DNA of 64,000 nucleotides from Paenibacillus cellulositrophicus (GTDB taxonomy: Bacteria > Bacillota > Bacilli > Paenibacillales > Paenibacillaceae): positions 806,001 to 870,000 of the forward strand of contig NZ_CP045295.1 of assembly GCF_009363095.1 (NCBI RefSeq), given 5' to 3'. How positions within the stretch are numbered: the stretch's first letter is position 1; every line of letters begins with the position of its first letter. Shown here in pieces: positions 1-8,900 of the stretch. Below the pieces are notes generated by a model. It did no database searches. It was not told where the DNA came from and saw nothing but the letters and a program-made list of their open reading frames with translations. The translations under genes and the position numbers were made by a program.

Positions 1-402
1 CGCCTCGGCAGCGACTTCAAACCCTTCGCCGGCCTTAGCGCTGCGTGTCAGCGTCACGTCATGGTGCTGAAGATCCAGCGCCCCCCGTACGATTCCGTTC
101 ACGTAGACCGTCGCCTCTGAGCCGAAATCGGCCCGGATGACCAAGCGTTTGCCCTCGGCTTCCATGGGAGCGGTAACCGATGAGCGAAGCCATGCATACG
201 TCCAGTCTCCGCCCCACCGGTCGCCCGGCTCGATCGCCTCAAATCGTTTACTCTCTATTTCATCGCAGGATAGCCGCTCCTTCGTGACAAAGCAGGTAAA
301 ATCGACCGGCGAGACCACGGTATAAATGTAACGGTTTTTATCCTTCAACAGCTTCTCAACATGGTATAGAATCTCTTTTCTCTTATCCAAATGACGGATC
401 AC
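1..402 (-). CDS. GH38 alpha-mannosidase-like protein, N-terminal part, cut by window edge
   Basis: The visible 134 codons match my recollection of the N-terminal beta-domain of GH38 alpha-mannosidases. A helical start containing HLDKRKEILYHVEKLL is followed by a jelly-roll-like part with WGGDWTYAWLR, then FGSEATVYVNG, and then LDLQHHDVTLTR. The catalytic domain lies outside the window. Such enzymes remove alpha-mannosyl residues, usually in the cytoplasm after oligosaccharide uptake. The start is uncertain: GTG at 402 has a poorly spaced ribosome site, and TTG at 390 has a better one (AGGGATGTGATC). The same frame stays open upstream, so this may be the frameshifted continuation of the short ORF at 399-596. 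It is the last visible gene of the sugar-transport operon. Confidence 0.6.
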   Translation of the reverse strand, partial: MIRHLDKRKEILYHVEKLLKDKNRYIYTVVSPVDFTCFVTKERLSCDEIESKRFEAIEPGDRWGGDWTYAWLRSSVTAPMEAEGKRLVIRADFGSEATVYVNGIVRGALDLQHHDVTLTRSAKAGEGFEVAAEA

Positions 403-596
403 ATCCCTATGAATTGATCTGGGTTGCAGCGGATGCCGCTGTACCGGAGCGTGGCGAGACCATGCTGCAGCGACAGGTTCACACGAAAGGACGGCTGGAT
501 CACATCCGCCAAGGATCCAAGGGGCATATGCCCCTTAATCCCGCCGTGGTATCCGTCTACAAAATACGATGTTACCGCCCGCTCCATCGGACTCAT
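399..596 (-). pseudogene. 65-codon ORF, possible frameshifted start of the GH38-like gene
   Basis: The ATG overlaps the TGA of the upstream isomerase-like gene (ATGA), so this is a translationally coupled start rather than a chance ORF. The peptide contains FVDGYHGGIKGHMPLG, which I recall from the N-termini of some GH38-type proteins. The frame stops after 65 codons. The other frame then carries open codons (from about CEPVAAAWSRH) that lead without a stop into the mannosidase N-terminal domain. I infer a frameshift or small deletion, real or a sequencing error, that split one gene. Alternatively it is a genuine short protein. Confidence 0.4.
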
Positions 597-1444
597 CTGT
601 CTCCCGCACCGATTCCGGCAGCGGTGAATACGCGATCGAACCCGACTTTGGAGCGGCGAACCAGCTGTTCCGGTGTGTCTTCCGGCATGGCCCGCGTCAG
701 CACTTCCTGCGATACAATACCGTCATATCCGATGCGCTGCAGCCCTCTTAAAAAGCCCTCCAGGTCGATGACGCCTTCCCCAGGGTACAGACGCCCGTTA
801 TCCAGCACGGCCTCAACCGGCAGATCCGCTGCGTCGTTGATATGCACATGAACGATCTGCTGCGGCTGCAGCCGCTCGATGTCGTCTACGGAGAGACCGT
901 TCGTATACCAATGATACGCATCCAGCAGCAGGCCGACATTCGGCTCGCCGATCGCTTCGACCCAATCCAGCGTCTCTTCCATCGTCCAGATAAAAGGGTA
1001 TTTCCACGCCGTCCGCAGATGATGCGGACCGACGAATTCCAGTCCGAGCCTGATGCCATAGGCGCCGAGGATTTGGGCGCAAATGCGCAGGCGCCGGGTG
1101 GCGACCGCCATGAAGTGCGCCGGTTTGGCGTCGGTCGATGGCAGAATGTACGTGCAGCAGCGCGTGCATCCCAGCGCCCGGGCCGCGGCGGCAGCTTCCG
1201 TCAGGCCAGGCAGCCCGGCGAGGAACTCATCCTCGCCCGCCCTCCATTCCACAGGCAGACCAATCGCGCCGATGACGACTCCGTGCCGCTCAAGCTTAGC
1301 CGCAGCCCCCTCTGTTCCCAGCCGCTCGATCAATCCCCGGGCATCGATGTCAACCGCTTGAAAACCGCCCTCACCCGCCAATTCGATGAACCTCTCTTCA
1401 CTTTCGACTGCTCCCAAACCGGCAAGCGTCAATCCCTTCAGCAT
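593..1444 (-). CDS. Sugar phosphate isomerase/epimerase-like TIM-barrel protein
   Basis: A 283-residue protein of the AP-endonuclease-2/xylose-isomerase-like TIM-barrel superfamily. Typical metal-site strands are visible: GLEFVG mid-protein, NVGLLLDAYHWY, then IVHVHINDA, and a late IVSQEV carrying a glutamate. Family members isomerise or epimerise sugars or polyols with a divalent metal; the substrate here cannot be told. The start at 1444 is chosen because GAGGAGG lies just upstream, although the frame opens 15 codons earlier. It follows the two secreted propeller genes and overlaps the next ORF by ATGA, so it probably handles a sugar released by the pathway of this operon. Confidence 0.75.
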   Translation of the reverse strand: MLKGLTLAGLGAVESEERFIELAGEGGFQAVDIDARGLIERLGTEGAAAKLERHGVVIGAIGLPVEWRAGEDEFLAGLPGLTEAAAAARALGCTRCCTYILPSTDAKPAHFMAVATRRLRICAQILGAYGIRLGLEFVGPHHLRTAWKYPFIWTMEETLDWVEAIGEPNVGLLLDAYHWYTNGLSVDDIERLQPQQIVHVHINDAADLPVEAVLDNGRLYPGEGVIDLEGFLRGLQRIGYDGIVSQEVLTRAMPEDTPEQLVRRSKVGFDRVFTAAGIGAGDR

Positions 1445-1516
1445 GTGATATTCCTCCTCACTGTTGTTTGAAAAAAATCTCCATCCCATTGCAATCTGCC
1501 TGAGCAGCCCGGCGCT

Positions 1517-3142
1517 CTATGAACCACTCGTTCCCTGGACCGGCGTCAGCCCAAGCTTCGGATTGGCCAAGTCGAGCTTATACATGACCTGATTGTAGTT
1601 ATAACGCGGCGTCGGGACATGATTGGTGAACGTATTCGTATACGTGCCCTCGAAGTAGATGATCCGGCCGCCCTCCTTATTGAAAAACTTATGCTGGGCC
1701 ACATTATAAAAAGTATAGTTGTTATGCGTGACGATCTTTTTAGCCGTGGTCCAAGGACCTTGAGGCGCGGGCGCTTCCGCGTACCAGATTTCTCCGAGCA
1801 CGGAGGACTTGCCTTGCATCTGCTGCCCGATCATCACGTAACGCTGCCGGTAATCGTTCCATTCGATTGAGCTTGAAGCCATTTGGACCTCTTCGCCGGT
1901 ATCGGCGTCTTTTAATTGAAAGTAGGTTGGATCGTCCGCCTGGATCAGTCCGGCATCGATCAATTCCTTCTCTTGAACCTGGGTGAGCGGCGGGGTGTTC
2001 TTTTTCCAGCCCCATACGAGCTTGCCGTCCGCGCCGCGTTCAAGGGATGTTTGGGCCCCGTTGTAAGTCGTTCCCGGCGTCAGGCACGTAAACGACTCAT
2101 ATTGGGTATAGTCGGTGATGGCATCATAGCTTGCCGCTACGCGCAGGTTCGGCATCCGGTGTTCGGTAAAGAGCCAGTAGCCCTTGCCGTCCTCCTCGTA
2201 ATAAGCCGCCTGGCCCCCCGGATGGCGCCAATCGTCTTTGGAAGGGAACTGAACGACCTGCTCGAACTCCTTCTTCTCGTCGTTAAAGGCAAGAATGCCG
2301 AAGGCGCTGAGCTCGGGATTGTGCGTGCTGTAACCGGCGAGCAGGCGTTCCTGCCCGCTGCCGTCCTTGGCGGTCATCAAGCCGAACACCCAGGCGATGC
2401 CGGCACCGTCAGACAGCTGGGGAACCAGGCTTTTAACGAAACCGTCCTCTTTCGTAAAGTAATCCAAATCGATGCCGGTATCGGGATCGAGACCGCCTTT
2501 TTCCGGCAGCTTCGATGTGGCACCCGTCACACGGAAGTTCCCGAGGGGATAAGCGGGTCTGTCCGTATCACCCCAGAACCAGTACAGCCGATTGCGGTAC
2601 TTTATCGTTTGGACGGAGTCCTGACCCATCACGAGCCCATTCAGGAGCGGCTCCTTGACCGGCGGCTTCTGGCCAAGCAGGACGCTGTCCCGGTAGATAC
2701 CCTGACCGGTGACCCGGTATAACCGCTCAGCAATGTTGACCCTTTCCATTTTCAGCGTTACGCTTCCGCCGGGCGTCACTTCAACAGCCTGGCCGCGGTA
2801 ACCGAACATGTCTGTCGGCACCTCATAGCCGTCGCTCGACATATGGAAAAAGACCGTTTGATCCATCAAGCCCGGCTCATTGAAAGCCACAACACCGGCG
2901 CTGTCCGTATAGTACAAAATATTGTTCGTCGTCTTCAGCTCGACCAGCGGAATCCCCCGACCCGTCTCGGCATCCACGACTTTGATCATAAACGGCTTCT
3001 GAACCACTTTCTTAGCGCTGCTTACATCCGGCATGGCGCTATTCCCTTCCGCCTGAGCCGCCATCGCGGCGCCCGGCGCCGTCATGACCGTCAGCATGAC
3101 ACAGGTCCAGATGCCCGCGCTTTTCCAAGGCTTCCATTTCAT
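1517..3142 (-). CDS. Secreted beta-propeller (GH43/DUF4185-like) protein, copy 2
   Basis: A 541-residue protein with an N-terminal signal peptide (basic start, hydrophobic core, AMAAQA cleavage region). Residues about 50-145 look like a carboxypeptidase-regulatory-type beta-sandwich (PFMIKVVDAETGRGIPLVEL). The rest is rich in Trp/Tyr and beta-propeller-like, with WFWGDTDRP, DDWRHPGGQ and YWLFTEH. This resembles five-bladed propellers of the GH43/GH32/DUF4185 kind, but I cannot assign a reaction. It is the downstream member of a tandem pair of equal length, with long identical stretches such as RVAASYDAITDYTQYESF. The site AGGAGGTAAACGAA precedes the ATG. Role inferred: extracellular glycan binding or cleavage feeding the transporter upstream. 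Confidence 0.7.
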   Translation of the reverse strand: MKWKPWKSAGIWTCVMLTVMTAPGAAMAAQAEGNSAMPDVSSAKKVVQKPFMIKVVDAETGRGIPLVELKTTNNILYYTDSAGVVAFNEPGLMDQTVFFHMSSDGYEVPTDMFGYRGQAVEVTPGGSVTLKMERVNIAERLYRVTGQGIYRDSVLLGQKPPVKEPLLNGLVMGQDSVQTIKYRNRLYWFWGDTDRPAYPLGNFRVTGATSKLPEKGGLDPDTGIDLDYFTKEDGFVKSLVPQLSDGAGIAWVFGLMTAKDGSGQERLLAGYSTHNPELSAFGILAFNDEKKEFEQVVQFPSKDDWRHPGGQAAYYEEDGKGYWLFTEHRMPNLRVAASYDAITDYTQYESFTCLTPGTTYNGAQTSLERGADGKLVWGWKKNTPPLTQVQEKELIDAGLIQADDPTYFQLKDADTGEEVQMASSSIEWNDYRQRYVMIGQQMQGKSSVLGEIWYAEAPAPQGPWTTAKKIVTHNNYTFYNVAQHKFFNKEGGRIIYFEGTYTNTFTNHVPTPRYNYNQVMYKLDLANPKLGLTPVQGTSGS

Positions 3143-3209
3143 TTCGTTTACCTCCTGGGCGGAGTGCTCTATTGGGATCGGCGAATAATGTCCGCTTCCG
3201 CATCAGCCG

Positions 3210-4835
3210 TCACTTGCGGTTCTGAACTGGCTCAAGACCAAGCCGCGGATCGTCAAGATTCAGCTTGTACATGACCTGGTTGTAGTTGTAGCGCGGTGTT
3301 GGAGTATGGTCTGTATACGTATTGGTATAGGTCGCCTCGAAGTAAATGACGCGTCCGCCGTCTTTGAAGAAGAACTTGTGCTGGGCCGGGTTATAGAAGG
3401 TATAGTTGTTATGCGTAATGATCTTCTTCGCCGTCGTCCAGGGGCCTTGGGGCGAGTCTGCTTCCGCGTACCACATTTCCCCGAGAACCGACGTTTTGCC
3501 CATCACCTGCTGTCCGATCATCACGTAGCGCTGCCGGTAATCATTCCATTCGACGGAGCTTTGGGCCAGCGATACTTCTTCGCCGGTATCGGCATCTTTC
3601 AGCTGATAGTAGCGCGGGTCGTCCGCCTTGATCAGGCCTAACCCGATTAATTCTTTTTCTTGATCCTGGGTCAGCACCGGGGTGTTCTTCTTCCAGCCCC
3701 ATACCAGCTTACCGTTCTGGTCGCGCTCGAGGGACGTATTCGCGCCGTCGTAAGCCGCTCCCGGCGTCAGGCACGTAAACGACTCGTATTGGGTATAGTC
3801 GGTGATGGCATCATAGCTGGCGGCCACACGTAAGTTCGGAATCCGGTGCTCGGTAAACAGCCAGTAGCCCTTGCCGTTCTCCTCGTAATAGGTTGCCTGA
3901 CCGCCCGGATGGCGCCAATCGTCCTTGGAAGGGAACTGTACGGCCTGTTCGAACTGCTCCGTCTGATCGTTGAAGACCAGGATGCCGCGCGCAACGATGT
4001 CAGGATTTAGCGTCGTGTAACCTGTAAGCAGACGCTCTTTTCCCGTGCTGTCCTTTGCCGTCATCAGACCGAAAATCCAAGCCATATTCCCCCCGTCGGG
4101 AAGCGTCGGCACCATGCTTTTGGCAAATCCGTCCTGTTTGGTAAAATACTTCAGGTTCACGCCGACATCCGGATCAAGTCCGCCGTTTTGCGGCAGCTCC
4201 GACGTCGCACCCGTCGTGCGGAAATTTCCCAGCGGGTAGGCCGGTCTGTCCGTATCTCCCCAGAACCAGTACAGTTTCCCGTTGTATTCGATCGTCTGCA
4301 CGGAATCCTGGCCCATAATCAGACCGTTGATGACCGGCTGTTGAATCGGCGTATTCAAACCGAGCAGCAGACTGTCACGGTAAATGCCCTGGCCGGTCAC
4401 CCGGTACAGCCGCTCGGCGATGTTGACCCGGTTCATCTGCAGCGTAACGCTGCCGCCAGGCGTAACCTCGACTGCCTGCCCGCGGTTGCCGAACATGTCG
4501 GCGGGAATTTCGTAGCCGTCGCTGGCCATATGGAAGAAGACCGTCGTATCCATCAACCCCGGTTCGTCGAATGCCACGACGCCCGCGCTGTCCGTATAAT
4601 ACAAAATGTTATTCGTCGTCTTCAGCTCCACCAGCGGAATGCCCCGGCCCGTCGCGGCATCCACGACCTTGATCATGAACGGCTCCTGTACCTTTTTTAA
4701 CGCACTGCCTGCTTTTTGCTCGGCGCTACTTCCTGCAGCCTGGACCGGCGTAACGCCCGGTGCCATCGTGACTAACAGCAGCGCGGCGCAGGTCCATGCA
4801 CCCGCCTGCTTCCACATTTTCATCTTCAATACCAT
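3210..4835 (-). CDS. Secreted beta-propeller (GH43/DUF4185-like) protein, copy 1
   Basis: The paralogue of the next gene, also 541 residues from the start at 4835. That start is preceded by GGGAGGAAGCCGAG; the frame is open 32 codons further upstream, but that extension would run into the binding-protein gene. A signal peptide ends near TPVQAAG. The same beta-sandwich then propeller layout is seen, with WFWGDTDRPAYPLGNF, SKDDWRHPGGQATYYEE and GYWLFTEHRIPNLR. The copies differ mainly in the signal peptide, the linker and surface loops, suggesting duplication followed by divergence. It lies directly after the solute-binding lipoprotein, so it is probably cotranscribed with it. No catalytic triad is assigned. 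Confidence 0.7.
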   Translation of the reverse strand: MVLKMKMWKQAGAWTCAALLLVTMAPGVTPVQAAGSSAEQKAGSALKKVQEPFMIKVVDAATGRGIPLVELKTTNNILYYTDSAGVVAFDEPGLMDTTVFFHMASDGYEIPADMFGNRGQAVEVTPGGSVTLQMNRVNIAERLYRVTGQGIYRDSLLLGLNTPIQQPVINGLIMGQDSVQTIEYNGKLYWFWGDTDRPAYPLGNFRTTGATSELPQNGGLDPDVGVNLKYFTKQDGFAKSMVPTLPDGGNMAWIFGLMTAKDSTGKERLLTGYTTLNPDIVARGILVFNDQTEQFEQAVQFPSKDDWRHPGGQATYYEENGKGYWLFTEHRIPNLRVAASYDAITDYTQYESFTCLTPGAAYDGANTSLERDQNGKLVWGWKKNTPVLTQDQEKELIGLGLIKADDPRYYQLKDADTGEEVSLAQSSVEWNDYRQRYVMIGQQVMGKTSVLGEMWYAEADSPQGPWTTAKKIITHNNYTFYNPAQHKFFFKDGGRVIYFEATYTNTYTDHTPTPRYNYNQVMYKLNLDDPRLGLEPVQNRK

Positions 4836-4896
4836 CTCGGCTTCCTCCCGACTTCTTGTCGATTTGTCATTGGTGGAATGGTCTCGATGCTGTTGG

Positions 4897-6528
4897 TTAA
4901 GGCGTTTTGGACAGGACTCTTTGGGCCGCATCGTTGTAAATCTTCAACACTTTGTCGATATCGCCCATTTTTTTAACCTGATCGATAAATTTCGGCCAGT
5001 TGTCAAAGCTCTGCTTCCCGGCGACAAACTTCGCCTGCTCTTCCGTAACGAACGTTTTGATCGGGTTCATGATCTCGGATATTTCCTGGCTTTCGTCCGG
5101 TGTGAACTGGATGGCCGGTTCGCTGTACCACGACGGAACATAATCGTTGTTCGGCATTGGCAGACTTGTCAGATAAGGCGACTTTTCAAGCGGGACTTCC
5201 TCATACTTGCCGTTAAATACGGTATAATCCGTTGCGGCAAAATCTACGAATGCTCTGGCATCGTTGACCATTTGCAAACCCGGGTTATAATTTTTGCTTG
5301 CCCGGATCCCGTACTTATCCCCTTCCAGCCATGGATCCTTCGCCGTTTTAAACGAATCCATAAAGGTCGGATTGCCGTCTTCTCCGATTTTGTAGGTCGT
5401 TCCTTCGATTCCCCAAGTCACGAGCCTGATGTTTTCGTCGGAATATTGTAAATCGATCAGCTTGATTAATTCTTCCGGATTTTTGGCTTTGGAGCTGATG
5501 CAGAACGTGGCCCAGCCCAGGTCCGGGGTATTTCCGTTCGTCGCTTCCTGCCATGCCTTTCCGTACTTCGGATTGTCCGGGTACAGCGAAACCGCAAATA
5601 TTTTGCCGTCATCCGCGTTTCTTGTGTAATCTCCCGGCTCCGTAAACCACTGGGTCAGCCACATGAAAGTATCGCCATTCATCGCCTTCTTCCGGATCGT
5701 GTCGTCCGTATCGATCGTGTACTCGGGATCCAGCAGCTGTTCCGAATACAGCTTGTTCGCGAACTGAAGGGCGTCTTTATATCCTTCATTAAAAATGCCG
5801 TACACGTATTTGCTGCCATCCCAGTAAATGTCGTCCTTGATGTGATTCGCCGAGAAGAGCGATCTTAAACTGTTCCACTTCGTGTCCACCGGGTACTTAT
5901 CGGGATACAGCTGTTTCAGCTTTTTGGCCGCGTCATAAAATTCATCCAGCGTTTCCGGAATTTTGATGTTGTTCGCTTTGAATACATCGTATCTGTAAGC
6001 GGATACGTTTTGAATCAGCAAGCCTTTATCCTCCGGAAATCTGGGCGTCGAGGTTTCTTTGAATGAGTACATTTTCCCTTCGGGATTGGTCACACGCGCC
6101 ATGCCGTTCTTCACCTTGCTGAGATAGTTCATATAGTTGGGCATTAAATCCTTATATTGGCTGAGCTCAAGAATTTGGCCTTGTTCAGCCATGTCCGTGA
6201 TGTCGTAAAATAATGGCGTGACGAAAAAATCCGTTAAATCGTCGCTCGCAATCATGAGCTTTACTTTTTCGTCATATTCCGAAGACGGAATATAATTAAA
6301 CTTAATATTCAGTTTTTTGCCCAGCTTGGCTTCCATCTGCTTTTTCCATTCCTTGCCGATCATGCTGTTCTCGTTGTCCACCCCGCTCGAGGGAAGCGTT
6401 ACGGAAAAAGATAACGTGTCGCCATCCGCAGAATCCTTGGAAGTCTCGTCGGACTTGGAGCAGGCCGTTACGGAAAAGGCCAGCATGCAAGCCAGGATCA
6501 GGCTGAGCATTTTTGCTTTTTTAACCAT
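4897..6528 (-). CDS. ABC transporter solute-binding lipoprotein (LplA/YtcQ-like)
   Basis: A 543-residue extracellular solute-binding protein. The lipobox ends at Cys23 (SVTAC), so it is membrane-anchored outside the cell. It has the large size and Trp-rich composition of the oligosaccharide-binding proteins that pair with LplB/YtcP permeases. The start at 6528 has AAGGAGGAATTGGG just upstream; an in-frame extension of 25 codons is judged untranslated. It follows the two permease genes with a gap of about 80 bases. No ATPase is in the operon, as usual for this class, which shares an MsmX-type ATPase encoded elsewhere. Confidence 0.88.
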   Translation of the reverse strand: MVKKAKMLSLILACMLAFSVTACSKSDETSKDSADGDTLSFSVTLPSSGVDNENSMIGKEWKKQMEAKLGKKLNIKFNYIPSSEYDEKVKLMIASDDLTDFFVTPLFYDITDMAEQGQILELSQYKDLMPNYMNYLSKVKNGMARVTNPEGKMYSFKETSTPRFPEDKGLLIQNVSAYRYDVFKANNIKIPETLDEFYDAAKKLKQLYPDKYPVDTKWNSLRSLFSANHIKDDIYWDGSKYVYGIFNEGYKDALQFANKLYSEQLLDPEYTIDTDDTIRKKAMNGDTFMWLTQWFTEPGDYTRNADDGKIFAVSLYPDNPKYGKAWQEATNGNTPDLGWATFCISSKAKNPEELIKLIDLQYSDENIRLVTWGIEGTTYKIGEDGNPTFMDSFKTAKDPWLEGDKYGIRASKNYNPGLQMVNDARAFVDFAATDYTVFNGKYEEVPLEKSPYLTSLPMPNNDYVPSWYSEPAIQFTPDESQEISEIMNPIKTFVTEEQAKFVAGKQSFDNWPKFIDQVKKMGDIDKVLKIYNDAAQRVLSKTP

Positions 6529-6609
6529 CCCAATTCCTCCTTGAAATTTGATTATTTTAATATGGCGTAAAAGAATTTTCTCTCTTACATCCATGTTGAA
6601 CATATGTTG

Positions 6610-7506
6610 TCAGCCCTTAATCGCTCCCACCAATACGCCCTTCGTAAAGTGCTTTTGAAAGAATGGGTAAATCGCCATAATAGGGAACATCGTAATAATG
6701 ATGACGCTCATTCGGATCGCCTTCGGATCAAGTGAGGATCCCGATGAATTGATGGCCACGTTACCGGCTCCTACCCTGCCTTGGATCGCGTTGGTATCCA
6801 GCGCAAACAAATAGTTTCGCAGAATCATCTGCAGCGGATACTTATCTTGATCCTTAAGATAGATTAGCGCTTCAAACCAGCTGTTCCAGCTTCCTACCAA
6901 ACCAAACAAGGCAAATGTCGCAAGTAATGCCTTCGACAACGGCAGGACGATCCGGAACAGGACGACGACATCGTTGGCTCCATCCATGACCGCCGATTCT
7001 TTCAGCTCTGCCGGCACATTCGAAAAGAAGGTCCGGAACAAAAACACATTGTAAGCTCCAACCGCGCCGGGAAGGATCATGACCCAAACGGTGTCAAGCA
7101 GATGCAGACTGCGCATGAGCAGGTAAGTAGGAATTAAGCCCCCGCTGAAAAACATCGTGATCATCAGAAAGATGGTGATAAATTTCTTTCCCGCAAATCC
7201 GGGAATGGTCAGCGGATAAGCCAGCAGCGAGGTAAACAGCAGCATAATACCGGTAGAACCTACCGCGTAAAGGATGGAATTCAGATACCCCTTATAAATG
7301 AGCGAGTCTTTAAATACGTCTGCGTAAGCCTGTACGGTAAAGCCTTTCGGCCAAATCGTAACGCTTCCCGAGGCGATGTACTTCCCGCTGCTGAAGGAGG
7401 TAGCGATAATATTCAGAATGGGGTACAACACAACGACAAGGATCAACAGCATGATGAAAATATTAAAGGCGTCAAACACTCTGGAACCGAAGCTGATTTT
7501 TCTCAA
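6610..7506 (-). CDS. Carbohydrate ABC transporter permease (YtcP/LplC-like)
   Basis: A 298-residue inner-membrane permease of the MalG type. Six hydrophobic segments are visible, with the cytoplasmic EAA loop (KESAVMDGANDVVVLFRIVLP), the contact for the ATPase. The C-terminus ends in the typical FTKGVLVGAIKG. I choose the TTG at 7506 because GGGGGGAGAATC directly precedes it and follows the upstream stop. The frame stays open 17 codons further, but that would overlap the other permease gene. It forms a heterodimer with the product of the gene before it. Confidence 0.88.
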   Translation of the reverse strand: MRKISFGSRVFDAFNIFIMLLILVVVLYPILNIIATSFSSGKYIASGSVTIWPKGFTVQAYADVFKDSLIYKGYLNSILYAVGSTGIMLLFTSLLAYPLTIPGFAGKKFITIFLMITMFFSGGLIPTYLLMRSLHLLDTVWVMILPGAVGAYNVFLFRTFFSNVPAELKESAVMDGANDVVVLFRIVLPLSKALLATFALFGLVGSWNSWFEALIYLKDQDKYPLQMILRNYLFALDTNAIQGRVGAGNVAINSSGSSLDPKAIRMSVIIITMFPIMAIYPFFQKHFTKGVLVGAIKG

Positions 7507-7517
7507 GATTCTCCCCC

Positions 7518-8435
7518 CTAAAACAAACTCGTCTCCGAGACTTTGCGGCTGACCCAATTGGAAATGTACAAAATGACAAAGGAGATGACCGACATAAATA
7601 ATCCGATGGCCGTTGTGTACTCGTATCTTGCGCCGAGGATCCCCTGACGGTATACATACGATCCAATGACGTCAGCCACGCTGTAAGTTTCAGGCGAATA
7701 CAGCAGAATAATTTTCTGAAAATCGGATCCCAGAATTCCGCCCAAGGCGAAAATAAGCAGGATGATCGTTGTTGGTTTGATCGAGGGCCAGGTAATGTGC
7801 ACGATTTTTTTCCACCGGCTCGCTCCGTCCACTTCCGCCACATCGTAATAGGTCGGGTCGATCCCGCTCAAAGCGGCAAGGTAGATGATCGTTCCAAAGC
7901 CAACCCCCTGCCATATGCCGGAAGAGATGAAGATCGTTCGGAAATAACCCGGCTCCAGCAGAAACATGATCGGGGTGCCGCCGAAGTATGTAATGATTTG
8001 GTTGAAAAGGCCGTCTCTCGCCGTAAAGTCCTTCAGCATCCCCGCAACGATAACCACCGAAATAAAATGAGGAAAGTACGAAACCGTCTGGACGAATTTT
8101 TTAAAATGCTTGTTTCTCAGCTCGTTAAATAACAAGGCGAGGATAATCGGAGCAGGAAATGACCACAGCAGCGTATACAGACCAAGAAGCAGCGTGTTTT
8201 TTAACACACGGAAAGCCATCGGGTCATGAAAAAACGTGGTGAAATATTTAAAGCCGACCCAAGGGCTTCCCATGATCCCCTTTGATGCGTTGTAATCCTT
8301 GAAGGCGATGGTGATTCCATACATCGGAAAGTAGCTGAAGACCAGTATTGTGATCATACCGGGCAACACCATCAGGTACAGATATCGGTGTTTCCACAGT
8401 TTGGACCATCGCTTTTTATTGGTTGCCGCCAACAT
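7518..8435 (-). CDS. Carbohydrate ABC transporter permease (LplB-like)
   Basis: First gene of the minus-strand sugar operon, about 305 residues. An N-terminal basic segment is followed by six membrane spans. The EAA loop reads DVAEVDGASRWKKIVHITWP. The sequence PMYGITIAFKDYNASKGI is typical of the LplB subfamily, which imports complex oligosaccharides. The ATG at 8435 is preferred over a GTG at 8441 because AAAAGGGG sits at better spacing for it. A promoter at 8696-8724 and two cre-like sites lie upstream. Confidence 0.87.
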   Translation of the reverse strand: MLAATNKKRWSKLWKHRYLYLMVLPGMITILVFSYFPMYGITIAFKDYNASKGIMGSPWVGFKYFTTFFHDPMAFRVLKNTLLLGLYTLLWSFPAPIILALLFNELRNKHFKKFVQTVSYFPHFISVVIVAGMLKDFTARDGLFNQIITYFGGTPIMFLLEPGYFRTIFISSGIWQGVGFGTIIYLAALSGIDPTYYDVAEVDGASRWKKIVHITWPSIKPTTIILLIFALGGILGSDFQKIILLYSPETYSVADVIGSYVYRQGILGARYEYTTAIGLFMSVISFVILYISNWVSRKVSETSLF

Positions 8436-8520
8436 AAACACCCCTTTTCTAGTTACTTCAAGTCATCGTTTGAACTCCGGCCGTTCTTCACCGAAAAACC
8501 ACATCGGATACATTCGCCTT

Positions 8521-8534
8521 TGAAAGCGCATTCA
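8521..8534. promoter_or_regulatory. cre-like site (CcpA-type operator)
   Basis: TGAAAGCGCATTCA has one mismatch to the catabolite-responsive element consensus TGWAANCGNTNWCA. It lies about 85 bases upstream of the permease start and inside the inferred leader RNA, a position suited to road-block repression by CcpA when better carbon sources are present. Confidence 0.5.
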
Positions 8535-8565
8535 ATTCATGCTGTTAAATACCTTCTCCCCGAGA

Positions 8566-8579
8566 TCGAAACGCTTTCA
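8566..8579. promoter_or_regulatory. Second cre-like site
   Basis: TCGAAACGCTTTCA differs from the cre consensus at two positions. It sits 31 bases from the first site, between the inferred minus-strand transcription start and the first permease gene. Confidence 0.4.
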
Positions 8580-8695
8580 AACAGGCGTGCAAGCTTGAAT
8601 CTCTGCAATGGTTAAGACGGTTAGACAAAACTTAAACGTAAACATCACGCAGGTAAAACCGTATGCATTTTCCCCGGAGTTGTTATGCTAAGCGA

Positions 8696-8724
8696 AGGAT
8701 AACACATACTAATTTGGCCGTCAA
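8696..8724 (-). promoter_or_regulatory. Sigma-A-type promoter of the sugar transport operon
   Basis: On the minus strand TTGACG is followed after 17 bases by TATCCT. Transcription would start near 8689, giving a leader of about 250 bases that contains the two cre-like sites. Confidence 0.5.
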
Positions 8725-8871
8725 TATATAGATTTATGATTTTAATACAACGTCGTTAGTATACTATCCATACGCACCAGTACAAATCTGATATTTCCGG
8801 ATAAAATCAACAATTTTCAAGATATATCGCATAGACAACCTATCTGCTCAACCAGGATTTATACAATAAAG

Positions 8872-8900
8872 TTGAGTTAGTCCGAACCACTTGGTATACT
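8872..8900 (+). promoter_or_regulatory. Sigma-A-type promoter of the GntR-LacI regulator
   Basis: TTGAGT and TATACT are separated by exactly 17 bases, about 56 bases upstream of the ATG at 8957. The -10 lies within the repeated TTGGTATACTAT motif, so autoregulation is possible. Confidence 0.6.
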
